Shown: positions 19,268-28,820 of the stretch, piece after piece
How the letters are laid out: the number at the start of each line of letters is the position of its first letter
Position numbering within the stretch: the first letter of the stretch is position 1
Assembly: GCF_012641335.1 (NCBI RefSeq)
Contig: NZ_JABAID010000009.1
Location: forward strand, 62,001 to 126,000
DNA: 64,000 nt
From: Novosphingobium sp. ERN07
Lineage (GTDB): Bacteria; Pseudomonadota; Alphaproteobacteria; Sphingomonadales; Sphingomonadaceae
Direction of reading: 5' to 3'
Program-made: the position numbers and the translations under genes
The notes under the pieces: model-generated
Database searches by the model: none
What the model was told of the DNA's origin: nothing
Seen by the model: only the letters and a program-made list of their open reading frames with translations

Positions 19268-20584
19268 TCAGGCCGCGCCAAACACCCGTGCGAAGATCGT
19301 GTCGATGGCCTTGAAGTGGTAGTCGAGGTTGAATTTGTCCTCGATTTGCTGCGCGGTCAGCGCCGCAGCCACTTCTTCGTCAGCCTTGAGCAGTTCCATC
19401 AGGTTCAACTGCCCGTCCGATTCCCACACCTTCATCGCATTGCGCTGCACCAGACGGTAGGCGGTGTCGCGCTCAAGTCCGGCCTGCGTCAGAGCCAGCA
19501 GCACGCGCTGCGAGTGGACAAGGCCGCCCATCTTGTCGAGGTTCTTCTGCATACGCTCAGGATAAACGACCAGCTTGTCGACCACCGAGGTCAGACGTGC
19601 GAGCGCAAAGTCGAGCGTGATCGTGGCGTCCGGGCCGATGAAGCGTTCGACCGAAGAGTGCGAAATATCGCGTTCGTGCCATAGCGCCACGTTTTCCAGC
19701 GCCGGGGTCACCGCAGAACGCACCATGCGGGCCAGACCGGTGAGGTTTTCGGTCAGAACCGGGTTGCGCTTGTGCGGCATGGCCGACGAGCCTTTCTGGC
19801 CGGGCGAGAAGTATTCTTCGGCTTCCAGCACTTCGGTACGCTGCAGGTGGCGCACTTCCACGGCAAGGCGTTCGATGCTGCTGGCAATCACGCCCAGCGT
19901 TGCGAAGAACATCGCGTGGCGATCACGCGGGATCACCTGCGTCGAAACCGGCTCCACTGCCAGACCCAGCTTCTCGGCCACATATTCCTCGACCGAGGGA
20001 TCGATGTTGGCAAACGTGCCCACCGCGCCCGAAATCGCGCAAGTCGCAACTTCCGCGCGTGCCGCCACAAGGCGGGCGCGGCAGCGGGTGAACTCGGCAT
20101 AGGCTTCGGCCAGCTTCTTGCCGAATGTGGTCGGCTCGGCATGGATGCCGTGGCTGCGGCCGATGGTCGGCGTGTACTTGTGTTCGAAAGCGCGGCGCTT
20201 GATTGCCTCCAGCAGGGCATCAAGATCGGCTAGCAGCAGATCCGATGCGCGCGCAAGCTGCACGCTGAGCGTGGTATCGAGCACGTCGGAGCTGGTCATG
20301 CCCTGGTGCATGAAGCGCGCTTCGGGGCCGACCTGCTGCGCCACCCAATCAAGGAACGCGATTACGTCGTGCTTGGTCACGGCCTCGATCGCATCGATGG
20401 CGGCAACGTCGATGGCGGGGTTGGTTGCCCACCAGTCCCACAGTGCCTTGGCGCCGCTTGGCGGTACGACGCCCAGTTCGCCTAGCTTCTCGGTGGCGTG
20501 CGCTTCGATCTCGAACCAGATGCGGTAGCGGGCTTCGGGTTCCCATATCGCGGTCATCGCGGGGCGGGCGTAACGGGGGACCAT
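19268..20584 (-). CDS. purB: adenylosuccinate lyase
   Basis: 438-aa enzyme that releases fumarate from SAICAR and adenylosuccinate in purine synthesis. The fumarase/aspartase-superfamily signature GSSAMPHKRNP is present, as are HDVIAFLDWV, MTSSDVLDT and RSHGIHAEPTTFG with the catalytic His. The ATG at 20584 (MVPRYARP) is the family start; the frame upstream is noncoding. A promoter-like TTGCCA-17-TAGCGG lies 45-70 bp upstream. Confidence 0.96.
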   Translation of the reverse strand: MVPRYARPAMTAIWEPEARYRIWFEIEAHATEKLGELGVVPPSGAKALWDWWATNPAIDVAAIDAIEAVTKHDVIAFLDWVAQQVGPEARFMHQGMTSSDVLDTTLSVQLARASDLLLADLDALLEAIKRRAFEHKYTPTIGRSHGIHAEPTTFGKKLAEAYAEFTRCRARLVAARAEVATCAISGAVGTFANIDPSVEEYVAEKLGLAVEPVSTQVIPRDRHAMFFATLGVIASSIERLAVEVRHLQRTEVLEAEEYFSPGQKGSSAMPHKRNPVLTENLTGLARMVRSAVTPALENVALWHERDISHSSVERFIGPDATITLDFALARLTSVVDKLVVYPERMQKNLDKMGGLVHSQRVLLALTQAGLERDTAYRLVQRNAMKVWESDGQLNLMELLKADEEVAAALTAQQIEDKFNLDYHFKAIDTIFARVFGAA

Positions 20585-20627
20585 GTTCGACTCCGATGCA
20601 GTTCTTGGCGCTTGGCTTATGCCGGGG

Positions 20628-20656
20628 CCGCTAGGGAAGGGGGCGCGCAATGGCAA
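20628..20656 (-). promoter_or_regulatory. predicted purB promoter
   Basis: On the minus strand TTGCCA (20651-20656) and TAGCGG (20628-20633) are 17 bp apart. The same layout appears before acpP, rpsA, the F0 operon and the LplT-like gene, which raises confidence. Confidence 0.4.
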
Positions 20657-20691
20657 GGGGCAACACGCCTCGTGGCATGATCACGCCGTAA

Positions 20692-22575
20692 TCACAGAGC
20701 CGGAAAATCCTCGGCGAAGCGTTTGACTACAGCTTGGGCGCTCCATTCGCTAAGGTGGGTCCAGTCGTGGTAGACCGCCTTGCCCTGCCGCATCAGCGCG
20801 CAGCCCTTGGCATCGCACAGCACTTGCGCCGGATCGAAATAGCGGGTGCCGGGCAGACGTGTGGCCTCAGCGGCGAGCAGTGGGTTGATGCGATGGCCTT
20901 CGGCCCGCTCGCGGGGATAGGACGCCGGGCAGGCGATGTTGATATAGGCAAGGCACCGCAAATAGCCGCCCTCCATTGCATCGCCTGCTGCGGCAGCGGT
21001 CGGTGCGTTGGCGATGATGATCAGGCGCGTGGACGGCGGCAGCGTGGCCCGCACCTGTTCGATGCCTTTGGCCACGGCTTTCCAGCCAGCCTCTGACGAG
21101 CGGCCCACACTTTTCAGCGTGGCCGTGTTGAACATTTCGCGCTCCCAGCGTTGTGCCCAGATGATCGTACCGATCTTCCGGTCCCGGACGATCCGGGCGA
21201 GTCGATCCGGCCGACTGGCGCAGTCTTTCGCCATGTCCGAACGGTCGCGAAAGTTGGTGAGTCCGGGCAGGCCCAGGCAGCCGGGTGAGGTCAGCAGGGC
21301 ACCTTCGCCATAGCGTTCGGTCAGGGCCGGGAAATATTGGCGCGCAAAGCTGTCGCCATAGACGATGTAAAGCAGCGGCGCGTTGCCGGGCGGAATGATC
21401 TGCCACACCCGTTCACCGGGCGGCGCGTGATTGCCCAGCGTTGCGCTGACCGGCGCGCTGCGCGGCTCCAGCTTGCGCCAATGCGCGGCAAGGCCCGGCA
21501 CCAGCACGGCGGCCAGCATCGCACCGCACCCCAGCACCAGCGCCATCGGATTGCGTAGTGCCCGCCCGTTTCGCACGGGGCGCTCCACCAAATGATGCGA
21601 AGCGAAGCCAAGCAGCACGGCCAGCGTCACCGTCCCGCCCACGATCCACAGTGGCGGTTCACCCAGCCACACATAATCCAGCGTTGCCAGAAGCGGATTG
21701 TGCCACAGATAGATGCCATACGACGATGCGCCGATGGCCGTCAGCGGCGCAAGGCTCAGTAGCTTGCCCGCCAGGTTTGCGGGGGCAGCATGGCGCAGCA
21801 CCAGCGCTGCGCCGCTCACCGGCAGCAGCAGTGCCCATCCCGGAGTCGTTGCGGGTGTGGCCAGAACATAGCCCGCGAATATCATCGCCAGGCCTGTCAG
21901 TGCAGCCCATCCGCGCGGACGGGCCGCAGGCAGAATGGCGCAGATCGCGCCTGCCAACAGTTCCCAAGCTCGCGTTGGTAGGGCAAAAAACGCCAGTGCC
22001 GGATCGTATGCTCGGACAAGCAATCCTGCCGCGAATGAGGCCAGTGCCAGCGTCGCAAAAGCCATCAGCATTGCGCGGCCAGTGTTCAACGAAAGTCGGG
22101 TGCCGAATTTGAGCAGGGCCAGCACCAGCAGTGGAAACACGATGTAGAACTGCTCTTCCGCTGAAAGCGTCCACAAGTGCAGCAGCGGCGCAAAGCCCTC
22201 GTCGTCGTCGAAATAGCCGGTCTTTTGCGCAAACAGCATGTTCGCCACGAAGAGTGCGCTGGCAATGGTCGCTTGGCCGAGCTTGCGAAAATCTGGCGGG
22301 ATCATCGTGGCCCAAGCCAGCAATAGGCTGGCCAGCAGCACCGGAAACAGCGCGGGCAATATACGGCGCGCGCGTCTTTCGTAGAAGTGGAACAGGGTAA
22401 AGCGCTGCTGCGCCACATCGTCCAGAATGGTGCGCGTGATCAGGTAGCCGCTGATCACGAAGAACACGTCCACACCGGCAAAGCCGCCGCCCAGAAGCGG
22501 CACCCAGGCGTGGAACAGCACGACCGGGATCACTGCGATCGCGCGCAGCCCTTCGATTTCACGCCTGTATTGCAA
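20692..22575 (-). CDS. acyltransferase-3 membrane protein with C-terminal SGNH domain
   Basis: 627-aa protein of the OafA type, which O-acetylates surface polysaccharides or other envelope glycans. The N-terminal 10-11 helices contain EIEGLRAIAVIPVVLFHAW with the putative catalytic His, FAGVDVFFVISGYLITR and RRARRILPALF. The C-terminal 250 residues form a periplasmic SGNH hydrolase-like domain with YGDSFARQYFPAL (Ser) and DWTHLSEWSA (Asp-x-x-His). TTG 22575 is the start, preceded by GGGCAG. The acceptor glycan is unknown; no polysaccharide cluster is nearby. Confidence 0.88.
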   Translation of the reverse strand: MQYRREIEGLRAIAVIPVVLFHAWVPLLGGGFAGVDVFFVISGYLITRTILDDVAQQRFTLFHFYERRARRILPALFPVLLASLLLAWATMIPPDFRKLGQATIASALFVANMLFAQKTGYFDDDEGFAPLLHLWTLSAEEQFYIVFPLLVLALLKFGTRLSLNTGRAMLMAFATLALASFAAGLLVRAYDPALAFFALPTRAWELLAGAICAILPAARPRGWAALTGLAMIFAGYVLATPATTPGWALLLPVSGAALVLRHAAPANLAGKLLSLAPLTAIGASSYGIYLWHNPLLATLDYVWLGEPPLWIVGGTVTLAVLLGFASHHLVERPVRNGRALRNPMALVLGCGAMLAAVLVPGLAAHWRKLEPRSAPVSATLGNHAPPGERVWQIIPPGNAPLLYIVYGDSFARQYFPALTERYGEGALLTSPGCLGLPGLTNFRDRSDMAKDCASRPDRLARIVRDRKIGTIIWAQRWEREMFNTATLKSVGRSSEAGWKAVAKGIEQVRATLPPSTRLIIIANAPTAAAAGDAMEGGYLRCLAYINIACPASYPRERAEGHRINPLLAAEATRLPGTRYFDPAQVLCDAKGCALMRQGKAVYHDWTHLSEWSAQAVVKRFAEDFPAL

Positions 22576-22644
22576 GTGCTGCCCGCCAATGCCCTGTTGA
22601 TCGGCACAGTGGCGGATCGTTGGGGGCGGCGCAACCGGCTCGCT

Positions 22645-23382
22645 TCAGATCAGGCCTTTGGCCTTCAGTGAGGTATGACCTTCGCGTCCGATGATAATGT
22701 GATCGTGCACCGTCATGCCCATCAGACGTGCCGCTTCCATGATCTTTTGCGTAATCTGAATATCCGCACGACTCGGCTGGGGAGAGCCGGAAGGGTGGTT
22801 GTGGACAAGGATCATCGCTGCCGCGCCCACATCTAGCCCCTTCTTGATCACTTCGCGCGTGTAGATCGGGCTTTCATCAAGCGTGCCGTCACCGACCAGA
22901 TGATCGAGAATCAGCAGGTTCTGCGAATTGAGATAGAGTACGCGGACCCGCTCCACATTCAGGTGGGCCATGTCGATGTGGAGATAGTCCAGCAGCGCCT
23001 GCCAGTTTGATAGTACCGGCTGTTCGCGCACTGTCGTTCGCGCAAGGCGCCGTGCGGCCAGCGCCACGATGTGCAGCGCCGCAGCACTGGTTTCGCCCAT
23101 ATTCGGATGCAGTGCCAGCGCTTGGGGATCGGCGTTCAAAACGCCGGCGAGACTGCCGAAGCGCTGCACCAGCGATCTTGCGATAGGCTTGGTGTCGATG
23201 CGCGGGCGCACCACCATCAGCAGGTATTCGATCACCTCGTGATCGGCCAGCGCATCGTCACCGCCCGACATCAGCCGTTTGCGCAGCCGCGCGCGATGGC
23301 CGCTAGGATCTGCGCCGTCGAACGACGATTTTCCGCCGTTTGCAGCGTTCTGTTCAGGAAAGAGTCGGGTCTGGTCGGCCAT
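22645..23382 (-). CDS. radC: RadC family protein
   Basis: 245-aa JAB/MPN-domain protein. An N-terminal helix-hairpin-helix-like part (HRARLRKRLMSGGDDALADHEVIEYLL) precedes the metalloprotease-like core. The core has the metal-binding LVHNHPSGSPQPSRAD (about residue 195) and the upstream Glu in YTREVIKKGLDVGA. Despite the name, a DNA-repair role for RadC is not established. It is divergent from ydbH with an 86-bp gap. Confidence 0.92.
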   Translation of the reverse strand: MADQTRLFPEQNAANGGKSSFDGADPSGHRARLRKRLMSGGDDALADHEVIEYLLMVVRPRIDTKPIARSLVQRFGSLAGVLNADPQALALHPNMGETSAAALHIVALAARRLARTTVREQPVLSNWQALLDYLHIDMAHLNVERVRVLYLNSQNLLILDHLVGDGTLDESPIYTREVIKKGLDVGAAAMILVHNHPSGSPQPSRADIQITQKIMEAARLMGMTVHDHIIIGREGHTSLKAKGLI

Positions 23383-23468
23383 TCAACTCCTCGCGGGCAC
23401 CGAAACGGGGCCAGTGCGTTCAACGCCGTGCATTGCCCAAGCTGCGGGAGTGCGCAAGAAGGGGGCAG

Positions 23469-26400
23469 ATGGCAGATCGTTTCGAAATGGCGGAAGTCGG
23501 CGCCGGGGCAGGTGTCGATCCTGCGCCAAAACCTGCGCGCAAGTGGCGGCGTGCCGGTCTGTCTGTGCTTGCCGTCATTGCCGTGGCGGGGGGCGGTCTG
23601 TGGCTGTCGAAGGAACGGTTGGCGGATCGAATCATCCTCAGCCAGCTTGAAGCCTATGGCCTGCCTGCAACTTATGAGATCGAAAGCATCGGTCCCGGCC
23701 AGCAGGTGCTCAAAAACCTCGTCGTGGGTGATCCGAAGCGTCCAGACCTTACCGTCGAACGCGTGTTGGTTGCGATCCGCTACCGTTGGGGCACCCCCGT
23801 TGTCAGCGGGGTTACGCTCGTCCGGCCAAGGGTTTACGGGCAATATCTGAATGAAAAGTTGAGCTTCGGTACACTCGACAAAGTGCTGTTTGCTCCCAAG
23901 ACAGACGATGCGCCTTTCGCCCTGCCAGCGCTTGATCTCAGGATCGAGGATGGACGCGGGCTGATGCTGACGGATTATGGCAAAATCGGTCTTGCGCTCG
24001 AAGGGCGGGGGCAGTTGCAGGACGGCTTTGCCGGAACGCTGGCGGCGGTCGCGCCAAACCTTGCCATGTCCGGCTGCACAGCCGGAAAGGCCGATCTGTT
24101 CGGCAGGATCTCGATCCGTGAAGCACGGCCCTCACTTTCAGGCCCGCTGCGTCTGGCAAGCCTGAACTGTGATGGCAGTGCCCACAGCGGTCCTTTTACC
24201 GCGCAGTTGGATGCCATTGCCGACAAGGATTTCGCAGGACTGACCGGCAATGTTGCCTTGCGCGGACAGAAACTGGCATTCCCCGGCGTGTCGGCAGAAT
24301 CGCTCGCGCTCGACACGCGCCTCGCGTTGCGTGATGGTGCGGTCACCGGTCGGGTGCAGGCCAACGCGGGCGGCGTTGTCAGCGATGGCGTGCGCTTCGG
24401 CCTGCTTGGCGTGGACGGCGCGATCCGTGCGCGCGATGGTTTTGGCAAGTCGGAATTTCGGGGCGCATTGCAAGGTGAGGGGCTGCGCCAGGGCGCTGGC
24501 CTTGTCAGCGCTCTGGACTCCGCCCAGCGTAGTGCCAGCGGCACGCTGCTGGCCCCGATGCTGGCGCAGATGCGCCGCAGCCTTGGTCGGGAAGAACGCG
24601 GCAGTCGCCTGACGGGCGAAGTCACTTTGCGGCACAATGGCGATGCGCTGTCGGTGGTGATCCCACAGGCGCAGCTGACCGGCGGCAGCGGGCAGGCGCT
24701 GCTCACGCTCTCGCGCTTCCAGCTTGCCAGCGGCGGCAAGGTAAATGGTGACAAAGATGGCCCGCCGCTTTTCGCTGGCAATATCACGACTGGCGGTGCG
24801 GGTCTTCCGCGTATCACCGGGCGGATGGAGCGCGGGCGCGCAGGGCAGGCCCTGTTCCGCCTGACGATGGCACCGTGGCGGGCAGAGGGCGGCGCGCTTG
24901 CCATCCCGGAAATGATGATTGCGCAGGTGCCTGATGGTTCGCTCGGCTTTTCCGGCACCGCGCAGATTTCTGGCGCAATTCCGGGCGGTTCAGTCCAGAA
25001 CCTCGTCCTGCCTGTCAACGGTAGCTATGGTGCGCGGGGAGAGCTTGCGCTGTGGAAGCGCTGCGTCAGCACACGCTTTGATCGCCTTGTCGTCGGTAGC
25101 GTTGCGGTGGACGGCAACACGCTGGCACTGTGTCCGCCGGGCGGCTCTGCCATCGTGCGCAATGGGTCTGCGGGCTTGCGACTCGCTGCAGGAACGCCGG
25201 GGCTGGAACTCACCGGTAGCCTTGCCGACACGCCGGTTCGGGTGAAGACCGGCGCTGTCGGTTTCGCATGGCCAGGCACGCTCGCCGCCAAGGCTGTGGA
25301 AGTCACGCTCGGCCCGCCCGAAACCGCCTCACGCTTTCGCCTTGCCGATCTCGACGCGAAGCTGGGCAAGGACTTCACCGGCAATTTCGGTGGGGTTGAG
25401 GCCAGCCTCGCGGCAGTCCCGCTCAACATCGCCAATGCATCGGGCCAATGGCGTTTTGCTGGCGGTGCGCTGACGATTTCAGGCGCCGGCTTTAACCTGA
25501 CCGACCGGCTCGACCCTGCCCGGTTCGAGATGCTGCGCAGCGAAGGTGCAACGCTCACGCTGGCCGACAATCGCATCACCGCCAATGCCTTGCTACGCGA
25601 AGCGAAGACAATGCGCGAAGTCGGCTCTGCCGCGATCCGCCACGATTTGTCTACAGGTACAGGCCACACCGATCTCGCCGTGCCCAATCTGGTGTTCGAC
25701 AAGGGCTTCCAGCCCGCGCAATTGACTCGCCTTGCGTTGGGCGTCGTCGCGAATGTCGAAGGCAAGGTTACCGGCACCGGGCGCATCGACTGGAACTCGC
25801 GCACGGTCACCAGCACCGGCAATTTCGGCACTGACAGTATGGACCTTGCCGCCGCGTTCGGCCCGGCGAAGGGCCTGAAGGGGCGCATCGCATTCACCGA
25901 CCTGCTCGGCATGGTCAGCGCGCCGCACCAGAAGGTTACCGTCGCCTCGATCAACCCTGGTATCGAAGTGAACGACGGCGTGATCGATCTCACCCTGCTA
26001 CCCGATCAGGTCCTGCGCCTCCACGATGCGCGCTGGCCCTTCCTGGCCGGGACGCTGGTGCTCGAACCAACCGATCTTCGCCTCGGCATTGCCGAAGCGC
26101 GGCGCTACACGCTTACCGTCAACGGCATCGATGCCGCCAAATTCATCGAGAAGATGGAACTGGGCAACCTTGCCGCCACCGGCACGTTCGACGGCCAGTT
26201 CCCGCTGGTATTCGATGCCAATGGCGGCCGGATCGAGGAAGGCACGCTCGTTTCCCGCGCGCCCGGCGGCAACGTGTCCTATGTCGGCGCACTGACCTAT
26301 GAAAACATGGGGGCGATGGCGAACTTCGCTTTCGACGCGCTCAAATCGCTGGACTACAAGACGATGGCCATCGCCATGCGCGGCGATCTCGAAGGCGATA

Positions 26401-26720
26401 TCGTGACGAACGTAAAGTTCGACGGCGTGAAACAGGGCGCTGGCACCAAACAAAACTTCATTACGAAGCAGGTGGCCAACCTGCCGATCCAGTTCAACGT
26501 CAACATTCGCGCGCCGTTCTACCAGATCATGACATCGTTCAAGGCGATGTACGACCCGGCCTTCGTCAAGGACCCGCGCACGCTCGGGCTCGTCGATGCG
26601 CAGGGCCGCGCCCTTCAACGCTTCGGAAATGGCGTGCGCCCCGGCGGTACCCCGGTCATCGTGCTTCCCGGACAACAACAAAACAACATTCAGCCTGCAG
26701 AAAGCGGAAACATGCCATGA
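23469..26720 (+). CDS. ydbH: YdbH-type intermembrane bridge protein
   Basis: 1083-aa AsmA-like protein. One N-terminal membrane anchor (RAGLSVLAVIAVAGGGLWL, about 29-47) precedes a very long periplasmic part of beta-strand repeats. The C-terminal conserved region includes NLAATGTFDGQFPLVFDANGG and GGNVSYVGALTYENMGAMANF. In E. coli, YdbH pairs with the outer-membrane lipoprotein YnbE to make a bridge thought to carry phospholipids between membranes, redundantly with TamB and YhdP. The frame opens at 23340; ATG 23469 follows AAGGGGGC. Its last codons overlap the region upstream of ynbE. Confidence 0.85.
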   Translation: MADRFEMAEVGAGAGVDPAPKPARKWRRAGLSVLAVIAVAGGGLWLSKERLADRIILSQLEAYGLPATYEIESIGPGQQVLKNLVVGDPKRPDLTVERVLVAIRYRWGTPVVSGVTLVRPRVYGQYLNEKLSFGTLDKVLFAPKTDDAPFALPALDLRIEDGRGLMLTDYGKIGLALEGRGQLQDGFAGTLAAVAPNLAMSGCTAGKADLFGRISIREARPSLSGPLRLASLNCDGSAHSGPFTAQLDAIADKDFAGLTGNVALRGQKLAFPGVSAESLALDTRLALRDGAVTGRVQANAGGVVSDGVRFGLLGVDGAIRARDGFGKSEFRGALQGEGLRQGAGLVSALDSAQRSASGTLLAPMLAQMRRSLGREERGSRLTGEVTLRHNGDALSVVIPQAQLTGGSGQALLTLSRFQLASGGKVNGDKDGPPLFAGNITTGGAGLPRITGRMERGRAGQALFRLTMAPWRAEGGALAIPEMMIAQVPDGSLGFSGTAQISGAIPGGSVQNLVLPVNGSYGARGELALWKRCVSTRFDRLVVGSVAVDGNTLALCPPGGSAIVRNGSAGLRLAAGTPGLELTGSLADTPVRVKTGAVGFAWPGTLAAKAVEVTLGPPETASRFRLADLDAKLGKDFTGNFGGVEASLAAVPLNIANASGQWRFAGGALTISGAGFNLTDRLDPARFEMLRSEGATLTLADNRITANALLREAKTMREVGSAAIRHDLSTGTGHTDLAVPNLVFDKGFQPAQLTRLALGVVANVEGKVTGTGRIDWNSRTVTSTGNFGTDSMDLAAAFGPAKGLKGRIAFTDLLGMVSAPHQKVTVASINPGIEVNDGVIDLTLLPDQVLRLHDARWPFLAGTLVLEPTDLRLGIAEARRYTLTVNGIDAAKFIEKMELGNLAATGTFDGQFPLVFDANGGRIEEGTLVSRAPGGNVSYVGALTYENMGAMANFAFDALKSLDYKTMAIAMRGDLEGDIVTNVKFDGVKQGAGTKQNFITKQVANLPIQFNVNIRAPFYQIMTSFKAMYDPAFVKDPRTLGLVDAQGRALQRFGNGVRPGGTPVIVLPGQQQNNIQPAESGNMP

Positions 26721-26767
26721 GGAACCCGGAATTGACCCGATCCGCGAACCCTGCAACGAGAGGCAGC

Positions 26768-26983
26768 ATGGGGAACGGATCAAATTTCAGGCATCGCGCC
26801 TTGCTCGCGCTGCCGCTGATGGGGGCTTTGGCCATGATTGGCGCAACGACCGGCTGCATTTCGGTGAACGCACCGGACAAGCCGATCGTGATCGAGCTCA
26901 ACATCAATATCAAGCAGGAGGTCGTGTACCGGCTCGCGCAGGATGCGAACGCCACGATCGAAAGCAACCCGGACATCTTCTGA
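26768..26983 (+). CDS. ynbE: YnbE-family lipoprotein
   Basis: 71-aa probable outer-membrane lipoprotein, partner of YdbH. Signal-like LLALPLMGALAMIGATTGC ends at a cysteine near residue 29; the lipobox is loose (Thr at -3). It is followed by the conserved YnbE pattern VNAPDKPIVIELNINIKQEVVYRL. ATG 26768 with AGAGGCAGC upstream gives a family-like length; an ATG at 26717 overlapping the ydbH stop would add 17 residues. Second gene of the ydbH-ynbE-ydbL operon. Confidence 0.82.
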   Translation: MGNGSNFRHRALLALPLMGALAMIGATTGCISVNAPDKPIVIELNINIKQEVVYRLAQDANATIESNPDIF

Positions 26984-27012
26984 TGGACGGCGTGACTTTG
27001 AGGACGGAAACG

Positions 27013-27411
27013 ATGACCAAGGTTTCAATGCGCAAGAGCCTCGCTGCACTGGCTGCAACCGGCCTGATGCTGGGCACTATCGCCGTACCCGCCACCGCGC
27101 AGAACCGCGATCCGGCTTACGCCGCCGCTCGCGCTGCCGGGCAGGTGGGTGAAAAGATGGACGGGTATCTCGGCTACGTGACGCCGCCTGCGCCAGCACT
27201 TCGCGCCGTGGTCGAAGATATCAACATCAAGCGCAAGGCAGTCTATGCCGAAAAGGCACAGGCCAACAAGGCGACGGTCGAGGAATACGCGCTCACCTCA
27301 GGCTGTCTGCTCATCTCGCAGACCAAGCCAGGTGAGAAATATCAGGCACCGGACGGGTCTTGGCAGACGCGTAGTGCAGGTGCGCCGCTGCGCGATTCGC
27401 GCTGCCCGTAA
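27013..27411 (+). CDS. ydbL: YdbL family (DUF1318) periplasmic protein
   Basis: 132-aa exported protein with a signal peptide (MRKSLAALAATGLMLGTIAVPATAQ, from residue 6). The DUF1318 core has AARAAGQVGEKMDGYLGYV, VEDINIKRKAVYAEKAQANKATVEEY and a Cys in TSGCLLI. In enterobacteria YdbL modulates the YdbH-YnbE complex. ATG 27013 has GAGGA eight bases upstream; an ATG at 26983 touching the ynbE stop (TGATG) is a possible alternative. A good terminator follows. Confidence 0.85.
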   Translation: MTKVSMRKSLAALAATGLMLGTIAVPATAQNRDPAYAAARAAGQVGEKMDGYLGYVTPPAPALRAVVEDINIKRKAVYAEKAQANKATVEEYALTSGCLLISQTKPGEKYQAPDGSWQTRSAGAPLRDSRCP

Positions 27412-27433
27412 GGAAATATTCCGCATACGAATC

Positions 27434-27457
27434 GCCAGCGGTAAACGCTGGCTTTTG
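27434..27457 (+). terminator. terminator after ydbL
   Basis: GCCAGCG, loop GTAAA, CGCTGGC, then TTTT. A second, looser stem GCGCCCTTC/GAAGGGCGT follows at about 27457-27488. Together they separate the ydb operon from the F0 operon. Confidence 0.75.
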
Positions 27458-27532
27458 CGCCCTTCCTCGCAACTGCGTAGAAGGGCGTTCGCTTTTGCAC
27501 TCATACCTTGGATCAGCCACGATCTGTTACGG

Positions 27533-27561
27533 TTGACTCAGGGATACCCCCCGCCTAAGGG
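27533..27561 (+). promoter_or_regulatory. predicted F0 ATP synthase operon promoter
   Basis: TTGACT (27533-27538), a 17-bp spacer and TAAGGG (27556-27561) lie about 70 bp before atpI. The -10 matches those before the LplT-like gene (TAAGGG) and, more loosely, rpsA, acpP and purB. Confidence 0.45.
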
Positions 27562-27632
27562 GACCGCGCCCTCGGCGGTCATCCGTCGTTTGTGCTGCAC
27601 TTTCGGTCGGGCAACTGATCAGGGGAACTGGC

Positions 27633-27953
27633 ATGAATGATGAACCGTCCGGGATGGAGCCTATCGGTGAGGATGCGCGGATCGACGCGCTCGACAAGCG
27701 GCTGAAAGCCCTTCGAGAGCGTGAAGAGGAGCGTAACCGGCCAAAGGCAGGCGGTGAAACCGATGCGAACTATCGCATGGGCAATCGCGTGCTGGCGGAG
27801 CTGATCGGGGGTCTTGTAGGTGGCGCGTTCATCGGCTGGGTCATTGACCAGTTCGCCGGAACAAGCCCCTGGGGGTTGCTGGTGATGTTGTTCATGGGGG
27901 TCGTCGTGGCATTCCGCAACATCATCCGAATTTCGAGTCGGCGCCCCGAATAG
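27633..27953 (+). CDS. atpI: AtpI/AtpZ-like ATP synthase accessory protein
   Basis: 106-aa membrane protein. A charged N-terminal helix (LDKRLKALREREEERNRP) precedes two helices (LAELIGGLVGGAFIGWVIDQF and WGLLVMLFMGVVVAFRNIIRI), the AtpI/AtpZ pattern. Members assist c-ring assembly or magnesium handling during F0 assembly. First gene of the F0 operon. Confidence 0.85.
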   Translation: MNDEPSGMEPIGEDARIDALDKRLKALREREEERNRPKAGGETDANYRMGNRVLAELIGGLVGGAFIGWVIDQFAGTSPWGLLVMLFMGVVVAFRNIIRISSRRPE

Positions 27954-27992
27954 GGCGCTGTTGTTGTATTCGAGTGAGACGGGGTTAAGCGC

Positions 27993-28775
27993 GTGGCCGA
28001 AGGCAAGGTCGATCCGGTTCACCAGTTCACGATTGAATCCCTTTTCGGGACCGAGAACTGGGCCATCGGTGGTTACAACATCGCGTTCACCAATTCGGCG
28101 CTGTGGATGGCGATCACCACTGTCGTTCTCGTGGCTTTCGTGGCGGGCGGCGCAAAGCGCCAGCTCGTTCCGGGCCGCTGGCAGATGGCAGTCGAAGGGC
28201 TGACCGGCTTTGTTGACAACCTGCTTCAGGCGAACATCGGGAAGGCCGGGCGCAAGTACCTGCCGTATGTCTTCTCGCTGTTCGGGTTCATCCTTTTCGC
28301 CAATTTGCTCGGTCTGCTGCCGCTTGCTCTTGTCGGCCTGCACCCCTTTACGCCGACCAGCCACTTCACCGTCACCGGTGTTCTGGCGATCATGAGCTTT
28401 GCGATCGTGCTCGGCGTCGGTTTCGCCAAGCATGGCCTGCACTTCTTCTCCCTTTTTGTGCCGCACGGCACGCCCGTCCCGATGATCCCGATCATTTTCC
28501 CGATCGAGCTGATCTCGTTCATGGTGCGTCCGTTCAGCCTCGGCCTGCGTCTCTTCGTGGCGATGATGGCCGGGCACGTGCTGCTCGAAGTGCTCTCTGG
28601 CTTCGTCATCTCCGGCACCAACGCCGGGGTGGGGACGTTCTTCCTCGCCGCCGTTCCCAGCTTCCTGCTGATGATCGGTATCTGCGCGCTGGAACTTCTG
28701 GTGGCAGGCATTCAGGCTTATGTCTTTGCCCTGCTCACCTGCGTCTATCTGAACGACGCCGAGAACCTTCACTGA
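27993..28775 (+). CDS. atpB: ATP synthase F0 subunit a
   Basis: 260-aa integral subunit forming the proton half-channels. The essential arginine lies in PFSLGLRLFVAMMAGH, and YVFSLFGFILFANLLGL and the late ELLVAGIQAYVFALLTCVYLNDA are typical. GTG 27993 is the start; the family opening VDPVHQF follows. The F1 genes are not in this window, as expected for alphaproteobacteria, where F0 and F1 operons are separate. Confidence 0.96.
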   Translation: MAEGKVDPVHQFTIESLFGTENWAIGGYNIAFTNSALWMAITTVVLVAFVAGGAKRQLVPGRWQMAVEGLTGFVDNLLQANIGKAGRKYLPYVFSLFGFILFANLLGLLPLALVGLHPFTPTSHFTVTGVLAIMSFAIVLGVGFAKHGLHFFSLFVPHGTPVPMIPIIFPIELISFMVRPFSLGLRLFVAMMAGHVLLEVLSGFVISGTNAGVGTFFLAAVPSFLLMIGICALELLVAGIQAYVFALLTCVYLNDAENLH

Positions 28776-28820
28776 TACCCGCAACATTTTCCCATACGGA
28801 ATTGAAAAGGAGTTTTTGAC

